DNA from: JADFOB01 sp964651325
Lineage (GTDB): Bacteria; Planctomycetota; Phycisphaerae; UBA1845
Length of the DNA stretch: 5,752 bases
Assembly: GCA_964651325.1 (NCBI GenBank)
Contig: CAZYXP010000215.1
Coordinates: forward strand, 1-5,752
Direction of reading: 5' to 3'
Within the stretch, counting starts at the first letter, position 1. Each line of letters opens with the position of its first letter. Below, one piece after another: positions 1 through 5,105 of the stretch. Position numbers and translations under genes: made by a program. A model generated the notes under the pieces. That model made no database searches. It was not told the DNA's origin and saw only the letters and a program-made list of their open reading frames with translations.

Positions 1-1021
1 CCGGCCCGAAATCCCCGCTTGAACCGTACACAAAATCACCGATGCGCACGGCGGATTGATGGTGAATCCGCATTTTTCGATCGTACCAGACCTCCTCGGC
101 CACCGTCTTGCCCCCTTCTTCGCGAAGACGCACGCCATGGCTTCCACCGCCGTAGGCCGACGAAATGAAAATAAAGTTGCCTCCCGTCCAAAGCGGCGAG
201 CTCAGATAGGCCCCCTCCTTCTTCAAGGGCACCTCCCAAAGCAATGCTCCGCTGTCCGGGTTGACGCCGATCAGATCCTTGGCGGCCGCGAACACGAGTT
301 GCGGCTTGCCCGCAAACTCGATGATCACCGGGGAGGAATGCGTAGGCGAGAAATCCAACCCCTTCCAAACCACCGAACCGTCCGATTGATCGAACGCGAT
401 AAGTGTCTGCCCGTCCTTACCGCCGACGGGCACGATAATCGTATTCTTGTACGCCACGGCGCTAGCGCTGTAGCCGCGCCCCGGAATCTTCGCTTCGAAC
501 TCGGCTGGCAAATCGTGCTTCCAGACAACCGTTCCGGTCGCCTTGTCCAAGCAATGCAACGCGGCGTTCGCCCCGATCGAAAAGACGTGATCTTTCGTAA
601 CCAGTAGGCTCGAAGAGGGCCCGGGGCCGAATTGCTTCATCTGTTTGATGATCAACGATTCGTGTTCAAACTCCCAAAGCGTTTTCCCCGTCTGGGCATT
701 CAGCGCGATCACGAATTCCCGCTCCTCCGCGCCCGGTCGATACATCGTGTACAGCGTCTCGCCATCGACCATGACCGTCGAGTAGCCGTCCCCCAATTCG
801 CGCGACCAGAGTTGCTGCGGCCCTTCTTCCGGCCACGAATCCGCCAGCCCCACGCTGTCGACCATGAAGTTGCGATGTGGCCCGCCCCACTGTGTCCATT
901 GCGCTGGCCCCTTGGCCGCACAGCCCGACAACGCCAACAGCAAGAACGCTGAGGATGCACAGGCCAACCCCATCGAGCCAACTCGGCCAAGCACTCGATT
1001 GAATCGTTCCGCATAGGTCAT
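1..1021 (-). CDS. PQQ-like beta-propeller repeat lipoprotein (partial, C-terminus off the left edge)
   Basis: The reading frame is open from ATG at 1021 to the window edge, giving 340 codons plus one base. Residues 1-33 form a signal peptide (basic start, hydrophobic stretch AFLLLALSG) ending in a lipobox with Cys34, so the product is predicted to be an exported lipoprotein. After WTQWGGPHRNF (42-52), a typical opening of this family, come four blade motifs ending in G-x-x-x-W: 106-116 (ALNAQTGKTLW), 157-167 (CLDKATGTVVW), 209-219 (AFDQSDGSVVW) and 252-262 (GVNPDSGALLW). This is the tryptophan-docking pattern of PQQ/BamB-like propellers. A good Shine-Dalgarno, GGGAGGTG, lies about nine bases before the ATG and supports this start. 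Family members are often near 400 residues, so the last blades are probably missing. A BamB-like scaffold role or a quinoprotein-like role are both possible; no catalytic residue decides it, and the specific function is unknown. Confidence 0.88.
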   Translation of the reverse strand, partial: MTYAERFNRVLGRVGSMGLACASSAFLLLALSGCAAKGPAQWTQWGGPHRNFMVDSVGLADSWPEEGPQQLWSRELGDGYSTVMVDGETLYTMYRPGAEEREFVIALNAQTGKTLWEFEHESLIIKQMKQFGPGPSSSLLVTKDHVFSIGANAALHCLDKATGTVVWKHDLPAEFEAKIPGRGYSASAVAYKNTIIVPVGGKDGQTLIAFDQSDGSVVWKGLDFSPTHSSPVIIEFAGKPQLVFAAAKDLIGVNPDSGALLWEVPLKKEGAYLSSPLWTGGNFIFISSAYGGGSHGVRLREEGGKTVAEEVWYDRKMRIHHQSAVRIGDFVYGSSGDFGP

Positions 1022-1134
1022 GGCGTGGCACCTCCCTTGGCAAGGCTCCTCGAATCTCACAATCACCGCCTCTTCTTAGTGCCTTCGCTCGGGACGGTCA
1101 ACATCCGTGCCCCGGCAGAGGCGCTGGACTGCCG

Positions 1135-1163
1135 CCGCGGGTGGAGCGAAGCGCAACCCGTGG
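1135..1163. repeat. Imperfect inverted repeat, 8-nt arms
   Basis: The arms CCGCGGGT (1135-1142) and ACCCGTGG (1156-1163) pair over eight positions with one G-T wobble, around a 13-nt loop containing GGAGCGAAGCGC. From memory, elements of the form 'CCACGGGT..GCTTCGCTCC..ACCCGTGG' recur between genes in planctomycete-like genomes. Whether this one is repeated elsewhere cannot be seen here. Confidence 0.45.
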
Positions 1164-1185
1164 AAGGCGTTGGATAAGATTCCCT

Positions 1186-1209
1186 CCTCGCCCAGGAAGT
1201 GGGCGAAGG
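1186..1209. repeat. Stem-loop, 9 bp with one bulge
   Basis: CCTCGCCCA (1186-1194) pairs with TGGGCGAAGG (1200-1209) over nine base pairs with one bulged A and a five-base loop (GGAAG). The inner seven pairs are TCGCCCA/TGGGCGA, with the bulge falling at one of the two adjacent As. No T-run follows on either strand, so it is not a classic intrinsic terminator. It lies between the zinc-ribbon gene and the beta-propeller gene; its function is unknown. Confidence 0.4.
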
Positions 1210-1302
1210 CGAGCCGGGTCAATCATTTGGCGCACGATGTGCGCGGCACGTTTCCTGGCGGGCGAGGTTCGGATTGATGGCATGGCCGGGTGTTTCCTCT
1301 GC

Positions 1303-1331
1303 CCTGCCGGGGTTCATGCACGCACGGCAGG
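1303..1331. repeat. 7-bp perfect inverted repeat
   Basis: CCTGCCG (1303-1309) and CGGCAGG (1325-1331) are exact reverse complements separated by 15 bases. An arm of this length can arise by chance in GC-rich DNA, so it is recorded only as one of several palindromic units clustered in this spacer. Confidence 0.3.
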
Positions 1332-1378
1332 TACACGCAAGGCGGGTTTGGAAATCCGGAGCCAAACAACGCCCAACC

Positions 1379-1435
1379 TTCACGCCTGCTTGGTGTCTTT
1401 GTGCCTTGGTGGTCATCCCGTCGCGCAGGCGTGAA
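1379..1435. repeat. Palindromic element: 11-bp perfect inverted repeat around a degenerate octamer repeat
   Basis: TTCACGCCTGC (1379-1389) and GCAGGCGTGAA (1425-1435) are perfect reverse complements. They enclose a 35-base core that begins with three related octamers: TTGGTGTC (1390-1397), TTTGTGCC (1398-1405) and TTGGTGGT (1406-1413). Read on the minus strand, the element starts three bases after the stop codon of the zinc-ribbon gene, so its RNA could form an 11-bp stem at that transcript's end. From memory, octamer strings of the type 'ACCACCAAGGCACAAAG' are widespread intergenic repeats in environmental bacteria, which suggests a dispersed REP-like element. There is no T-run, so it is not a standard terminator. 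Confidence 0.65.
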
Positions 1436-1438
1436 CTT

Positions 1439-1657
1439 CTAGAGTCGCCGTTGAAGCGCCCGCTTAACGGTCTCGCGCAGCGTCTTCTTCTTGTGTCGCG
1501 TGCCACGATCGGGCCGTGCGGCGTGCGCGAGTCTCGCGGCAGGTGGCGGCACAAACCGACCCCGACACTGCCGACAAAATCGCGTGGCCCCGCGTTCCGC
1601 CGCGCGCACCACGACGGGATGCTGACAATGCGGGCAATGGCAGTAACTTGGTAACAA
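1439..1657 (-). CDS. Small zinc-ribbon protein, resembles MJ0042-type zinc fingers
   Basis: The product is about 72 residues if it starts at TTG 1657 (MLPSYCHCPHC). Near its N-terminus it carries C-P-H-C, sixteen residues, then C-R-Q-C, followed by a GRFVPPPA stretch. This matches the general shape of MJ0042-type zinc ribbons (CPxC...v.FC..C...f.VP), which are common in planctomycetes. An extra Cys two residues before the first pair gives CHCPHC. The C-terminal half is basic (RHKKKTLRETVKRALQRRL) and could touch nucleic acid or simply be a tail. The start is uncertain: the frame stays open upstream to TTG 1726, but that extension (RFHRYRCATRFLWGG) looks non-coding, and a G-rich run lies just ahead of 1657. 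No ATG fits the frame. The stop is TAG at 1439-1441. Zinc binding is inferred from the cysteine spacing; the biological role is unknown. Confidence 0.5.
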   Translation of the reverse strand: MLPSYCHCPHCQHPVVVRAAERGATRFCRQCRGRFVPPPAARLAHAARPDRGTRHKKKTLRETVKRALQRRL

Positions 1658-1866
1658 AACGCCCCCCCATAAAAAGCGTGTCGCGCACCGATAGCGGTGG
1701 AAACGCCGAAACGGTTCCCAGCCCAACTCTCATTTGCTCGGCGAGCCGACGAGAAATCCATATGGTGCTAAATACGTGTCACTCATGAAGCTGGCAGACC
1801 ATACCGACATCACAAGAATTCAGTTCGACCCGTGTGCGTTGCGGGCGATTCCGCCGGCCCCATCCA

Positions 1867-3069
1867 TCAGCGCAACCCCACAATATCCGTCAGCAGGAAC
1901 GCCGCGTCCTGAGTTCCGATTGGAATAATGTCCGTCGACATCGGCGCCTCCATGAACGCCTGATCCAACAGCAACGCATCCGCGGCCGATCGATCGTCCA
2001 TCAAGGCGGCGTCGTCGTCCACATGATTGAGGCCCATCAGGTGGCCGGCCTCGTGCGCGGTCACGTTGCCAATCGCCACGGCCAACTCAGCGGCGCTCGG
2101 CACAAACGAAAACTGGCCCAACGAGAAAGACTCGGTGTAGATGATCGCATCATCGCATAAGTCCACGTTGTACAGGTCCACATTCTCCGCGATCCCAAAG
2201 GTGGCGGCGTCGAACCCGCCGAGGAAAATGGTCGACACCACCGTGCCGCTGGGAACCGGGCCATCATCGGTCGTCACCACATCCACGGCGAATCCCTGAA
2301 AATTCTCCTCCACCGACTTGCGGATGGCCTCTTTGATCAGCTCGCTTTGACCGGAATAGACGCCGCCAATGCGACCCGCGGAGAACGGCGCAATCGATAC
2401 CTGACCCAACGTCGGGGAATCGACAAGACCCCCGTCAAAATCGAGCAGAAGCGTCTGGGTACGCGGCGCCGGGACGGGGAGCCCCGATTCAATGGTCACA
2501 TCAATTTGGTACGCCCCCGCAAAACGCCCCCCGGCCGAGAACGCGGAGTGCGACACAACCAAGTAGTAGGCGCTCGAATCGTTTCGCACAATCCACTCGG
2601 CCAGCGAATCAAGATCCTCCGCCGACCGGTCGTCATTGTTGTAGACCAGACGTTCGCGCGCATCATGGATGGACACCGCGCTATCGAGCACGGAACCCAA
2701 CGCATCCGTATCCAAGTTGACCGTAATCCCGTCTCCGCGCGACAACGCGCCCAAGAGATACACGTCGATATCGCCCCGCTGAGACACGGTCCCCACCAAT
2801 TGAGCGCGAGAACCCTCGAACACAGCGACGACGGCTTCCGCGAAAGAATCGTTCGGCTCGCCCGACGTCTTCCCCTTCGGGCTGGTCAGCGTAGCGTCCC
2901 GATTTCCATCCGTGATCGGCCCCACGAGCGAACCGCCCCCTCCGCTAGGTACGCCCGTGCTGCCCGGCACAACGCCACTACCGCATCCGCCAAGACCCAA
3001 CAACCCCAGGATCCAAACCAAGGACGCAACACCCGGACGCCGCACGATCCACCATTTCGGGAAACTCAT
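1867..3069 (-). CDS. Predicted lipoprotein metallopeptidase, PPC-like domain plus metzincin-type zinc-binding domain
   Basis: A complete 400-residue protein from ATG 3069 to TGA. Residues 1-28 form a signal peptide ending in the lipobox LGGC (Cys29), followed by a Gly/Ser/Pro-rich linker. The phrase GEPNDSFAEA (70-79) leads into a PPC-like beta-sandwich of about 70-193 (IDVYLLGALSRGDGITVNLD, then SSAYYLVVSHS). A second domain starts near TLLLDFDGG (206-214) and contains HEAGHLMGLNH: zinc ligands His339, His343 and His349, catalytic Glu340, and a Met-turn candidate at Met357 (ALMD). This HExxHxxGxxH plus Met layout is typical of metzincins such as the M10 matrixins. The protein is probably an envelope-anchored zinc endopeptidase; its substrate is unknown. 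It is clearly paralogous to the gene upstream (3465-4739). No strong Shine-Dalgarno precedes the ATG. No terminator is seen after the stop. Confidence 0.87.
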   Translation of the reverse strand: MSFPKWWIVRRPGVASLVWILGLLGLGGCGSGVVPGSTGVPSGGGGSLVGPITDGNRDATLTSPKGKTSGEPNDSFAEAVVAVFEGSRAQLVGTVSQRGDIDVYLLGALSRGDGITVNLDTDALGSVLDSAVSIHDARERLVYNNDDRSAEDLDSLAEWIVRNDSSAYYLVVSHSAFSAGGRFAGAYQIDVTIESGLPVPAPRTQTLLLDFDGGLVDSPTLGQVSIAPFSAGRIGGVYSGQSELIKEAIRKSVEENFQGFAVDVVTTDDGPVPSGTVVSTIFLGGFDAATFGIAENVDLYNVDLCDDAIIYTESFSLGQFSFVPSAAELAVAIGNVTAHEAGHLMGLNHVDDDAALMDDRSAADALLLDQAFMEAPMSTDIIPIGTQDAAFLLTDIVGLR

Positions 3070-3240
3070 GATTCACGCTCGCACTGTAGGCCTGTATTGA
3101 ACCAAAATCGACGCAGGTCCGCAGGTTGCCACTGCTCCACCGCATTGTGGTACATCGTAAGGCAACAGCAAGCGTCCAATCAACGGCAAGCCGGCCATTT
3201 CCGTCCAAGGTTTTGATTGCCATTGTCGCCCAGCCATGAT

Positions 3241-3317
3241 GTAGCCTGGCCTCCCTCGGCCGGGCGCTCCACGTAGCCTAGCCGCCTTCGGCCGGGCGCT
3301 CCCTCGCCCGGGCGCTC
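3241..3317. repeat. 30-bp direct repeat, two copies plus a partial third
   Basis: Copy 1 (3241-3270) and copy 2 (3273-3302) agree at 27 of 30 positions; both start GTAGCCT and end TCGGCCGGGCGCTCC or a near match. A shortened third copy at 3303-3317 (CTCGCCCGGGCGCTC) matches the copy end with one difference. The period is 32 bases. The units contain small palindromes (GGCCGGGCGC, GGCCTCCCTCGGCC). Two copies with a 2-base gap rule out a CRISPR array. It looks like a dispersed intergenic repeat family present here in tandem. Confidence 0.75.
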
Positions 3318-3342
3318 TCGCCCCACCCGCGCCGCGGGCTTC

Positions 3343-3378
3343 TATCAGCACAGTCTCAAGTATCAGCACAGTCTCAAG
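3343..3378. repeat. Perfect 18-bp tandem duplication
   Basis: TATCAGCACAGTCTCAAG occurs at 3343-3360 and again at 3361-3378 with no gap and no mismatch. The perfect identity suggests a recent slippage or duplication event within the 100-bp inverted-repeat unit. Confidence 0.92.
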
Positions 3379-3406
3379 GCGGCTTAGCGCTATCGGAAAC
3401 CGGGAC

Positions 3407-3430
3407 GCCGCGCGGGCAGAAGCCCGCGGC
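3407..3430 (-). terminator. GC-rich hairpin downstream of the upstream metallopeptidase gene, possible terminator
   Basis: CGCGGGC (3411-3417) pairs with GCCCGCG (3422-3428) across a four-base loop (AGAA on plus, TTCT on minus). Allowing a two-base bulge, pairing can instead extend to 3407-3430. In the direction of the minus-strand gene it begins about 35 bases after the stop codon, a plausible place for transcription to end. It lacks a T-run, so terminator function is uncertain. It competes with the longer 3331/3430 inverted repeat for the same arm. Confidence 0.35.
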
Positions 3431-3444
3431 TTGACCGAACTACC

Positions 3445-3456
3445 CACTCGCGAGTG
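3445..3456. repeat. 12-bp perfect palindrome just past a stop codon
   Basis: CACTCGCGAGTG is identical to its reverse complement. It begins eight bases after the TAG of the minus-strand metallopeptidase gene (3465-3467), after a run of G on that strand. It could be a protein-binding site or part of the transcript-end structure; the sequence does not decide. Confidence 0.5.
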
Positions 3457-3464
3457 AGCCCCCC

Positions 3465-4739
3465 CTAGGGCCCATGCAACCCGCACGTGCTCAGGAGAAA
3501 CTGTTCACGAGCCGAGGGACCACCCGATCCGCCGATGAACTTGCCCCGTGCCTCGGGCAATCCGACACCTTTGAACGGCGTCAAGTCAAACGTCCCGCCG
3601 ACCGCATCCAACAGCGCCTGACCGCCGTTTTGGTGGCCAACGGGAAAGACTTCGCTGTACAGCGGCGACATGCGAAAGCCCTGATCGATCATGAGCTCAT
3701 TCAGGCTCGCCGTCACATCCATGATCCCCCTGGAATCCTTGGTATGCACAAGCCCCAAGAGATGGCCAATTTCATGACTGGCCACGTTGGCGAGCGCCGC
3801 GCCAATCTCCTCTGTCGTAGGATCCAAGGGCGAAAACGCCGCAAAGGTGTCCGTGAAGACAATCGCCTTCTGGCCAGTTGTGCCGTTGAATTCATCGACC
3901 CCCTCGGCCACCCCCAGCAGTCCCGGGTCAAACGTTCCGAAGTACAATTGCGTCATGAATCCGTCGAAGGTGTCGCCTTCGCTGGTGGACAGAATCGTCA
4001 CTCCGTGCTCGGCGTAATCCGCTCGGACACGCTCGACGACGCGGGCCATGATCGCGGATGTCCCGCGGGCGTACCGGGCATCGATGTCGCTAGCATCAAA
4101 TGGGGGTACATTGACGGGCGATCGGCCGCCGATGCGCACATTCGTTCCACCGCTGAAGACCAAGAGCACCTCTTCGGGCCTGCTCGCGGGAATCGGTGAA
4201 GGTTCGATCTTGCGCGCTTCCAAGGCGTACGCCCCGTTGGCGCGGAACCGAGGTGTGGCCGCTACCGCAAGATAGCAGCTCGCCGTATCCCTACGAGTCA
4301 CAATGTCGATAAAGGGCGCCTTCTGCCCGAGGTAAGCGTTTCGGTGATCGTTGACCAGCAAGCTGGCGCCGTTCTCATCGAAGATGGCCAGTGCGCCGTC
4401 CAGGGTACCATCCGTCGTCAGATCAACGACGATCCGCGTCCCCCTGCCCATGAATCCAAGGTCGTAGACATCAACGTCGTCGCTTCCGTCGATGGTTCCG
4501 CGAATCACGCGCGGCGCTCCCGTGATCTCCACGAATTCAGCTTCTTGGAGCACGTTGTTGCGCAACCCCTCGAAGTGAGTCGTGTCGTCCCCAATACCGA
4601 TCGTGGAGAGATTGAGCGTCGGTCGCGACGGATCCCCATCGAACAATAACGATCCGTCGCCACAACCGCCAAGTGCAATGCCGATGCCAAACCCGAACAC
4701 CCAGACGCACCGTGAGTACTTGAATTGATCCCTAGGCAA
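3465..4739 (-). CDS. Predicted lipoprotein metallopeptidase, matrixin-like, paralog of the 1867-3069 gene
   Basis: A 424-residue protein with a signal peptide (basic MPRDQFKYSR, then a hydrophobic stretch) and lipobox LGGC with Cys26. Residues about 63-177 form a PPC-like beta-sandwich (DDVDVYDLGFMGRGTRIVVDL, SCYLAVAATP). A peptidase domain follows from about 189 and contains HEIGHLLGLVH: His322, His326 and His332 as zinc ligands, Glu323 as catalytic base, and Met340 (GIMD) as Met-turn. This is close to the M10 matrixin consensus. Relative to its paralog it has an extra tail of about 43 residues (382-424) of unknown role. The start is TTG: an in-frame TGA lies 10 codons upstream, no ATG is available between, and the next GTG (codon 12) would remove the basic residues of the signal peptide. 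The Shine-Dalgarno is weak. It is probably a surface-anchored protease; its substrate is unknown. Confidence 0.86.
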   Translation of the reverse strand: MPRDQFKYSRCVWVFGFGIGIALGGCGDGSLLFDGDPSRPTLNLSTIGIGDDTTHFEGLRNNVLQEAEFVEITGAPRVIRGTIDGSDDVDVYDLGFMGRGTRIVVDLTTDGTLDGALAIFDENGASLLVNDHRNAYLGQKAPFIDIVTRRDTASCYLAVAATPRFRANGAYALEARKIEPSPIPASRPEEVLLVFSGGTNVRIGGRSPVNVPPFDASDIDARYARGTSAIMARVVERVRADYAEHGVTILSTSEGDTFDGFMTQLYFGTFDPGLLGVAEGVDEFNGTTGQKAIVFTDTFAAFSPLDPTTEEIGAALANVASHEIGHLLGLVHTKDSRGIMDVTASLNELMIDQGFRMSPLYSEVFPVGHQNGGQALLDAVGGTFDLTPFKGVGLPEARGKFIGGSGGPSAREQFLLSTCGLHGP

Positions 4740-4843
4740 GGCTTCGATCCCATCCGAGGACTGCTGTCATTCCTGCCGCGCCCTCGAAACGACGACGGAA
4801 TATCGCTCATGGCTTCAGTTGCAACGGATCCGCCAACCCCAGG

Positions 4844-4869
4844 GACGGACAAACCCATTGACGGACAAA
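4844..4869. repeat. 10-bp direct repeat, period 16
   Basis: GACGGACAAA occurs at 4844-4853 and at 4860-4869. Two exact copies 16 bases apart in a divergent promoter region could be regulator sites, but the spacing is not a whole number of helical turns and chance is possible. Confidence 0.4.
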
Positions 4870-5003
4870 GCTGCTGCCTCGCTCCGGCCAGCTTCCGCAT
4901 CACCACGTGTCTCATTCACTCTTAAACTCAATGTACGATACGTTCGCCCTTGGAATTCCGGCCTCAAAACAGCCCCATGCCCCTGCGGGCCGCCAGTTTT
5001 CTG

Positions 5004-5024
5004 AGCGGCACGCATCTTGCCGCT
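5004..5024. repeat. Inverted repeat, 7-bp arms with 7-base spacer
   Basis: AGCGGCA (5004-5010) and TGCCGCT (5018-5024) are perfect reverse complements around CGCATCT. It lies about 80 bases before the addA start and no gene ends nearby, so an operator-like site is more plausible than a terminator. No known regulator is recognised. Confidence 0.4.
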
Positions 5025-5105
5025 ACAAGGCTCCGTGACCCGCCCCCTGCGAGCCGACCCGTACCACTCGTGATTATGGGAACAAACGGGTATCATCTGT
5101 GGCCT

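Larger units (their letters stand above)
1022..1438. other. Non-coding spacer with several short inverted repeats
   Basis: No credible gene was found on either strand between the zinc-ribbon stop and the beta-propeller start. The open frames that cross it have arginine-rich, low-complexity translations without motifs. The stretch holds the beta-propeller ribosome binding site (about 1031-1038) and inverted repeats at 1135-1163, 1186-1209, 1303-1331 and 1379-1435. No clear -10/-35 pair was recognised for the downstream gene. Confidence 0.6.
3331..3430. repeat. 100-bp unit bounded by perfect 13-bp inverted repeats (MITE-like or palindromic repeat)
   Basis: GCCGCGGGCTTCT (3331-3343) and AGAAGCCCGCGGC (3418-3430) are exact reverse complements and bound a 100-bp unit. 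Inside are an 18-bp tandem duplication (3343-3378) and a local hairpin that shares the right arm (3407-3430). No target-site duplication is visible (flanks CGC and TTG), and the unit encodes no protein. It could be a remnant non-autonomous element or a REP-like palindromic repeat. Confidence 0.55.
3070..3464. other. Repeat-rich spacer between the two metallopeptidase paralogs
   Basis: No credible gene was found. The part nearest the downstream gene (3070-3240) shows no clear structure and should contain its promoter and leader, although no convincing -10/-35 pair was identified. The rest (3241-3456) is almost wholly repeats: a 30-bp repeat array, a 100-bp unit with inverted ends, and a 12-bp palindrome close to the upstream gene's stop codon. 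Confidence 0.65.
4740..5105. other. Divergent intergenic region between the metallopeptidase gene and addA
   Basis: No credible gene was found; the open frames here are shadows of the flanking genes. Promoters for both divergent genes should lie here, but no convincing sigma-70 pair was recognised. A TATCAT hexamer at 5091-5096 resembles a -10 box ten bases before the addA ATG but has no good -35 partner. A 10-bp direct repeat (4844 and 4860) and a 7-bp stem inverted repeat (5004-5024) are the only structures noted. Confidence 0.55.

Noticed and set aside
56..607. Plus-strand 183-codon open frame
   Set aside because: It lies opposite the beta-propeller lipoprotein, whose frame has blade motifs, a lipobox and a good ribosome binding site. 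The plus-strand translation is Arg-rich and has no motif.
1199..1654. Plus-strand 151-codon frame and a minus-strand 180-codon frame (1219-1761) in the spacer
   Set aside because: Both run through the palindromic elements and the zinc-ribbon gene, have low-complexity translations and no domain features.
2347..3216. Plus-strand 289-codon open frame
   Set aside because: It is antisense to the 400-residue metallopeptidase and runs past its start into the spacer. The translation is rich in Arg, His and Gln with no recognisable motif, typical of the opposite strand of a GC-rich gene.
3241..3378. Possible CRISPR array
   Set aside because: The repeats are imperfect and separated by two bases or none, with no spacer-sized variable segments and no cas gene in view.
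3331..3430. Complete insertion sequence
   Set aside because: The unit is only 100 bp, has no transposase frame and no visible target-site duplication; it is kept only as an inverted-repeat unit.
3474..4199. Plus-strand 241-codon open frame
   Set aside because: It is antisense to the matrixin-like lipoprotein, which has intact zinc-binding and lipobox motifs.
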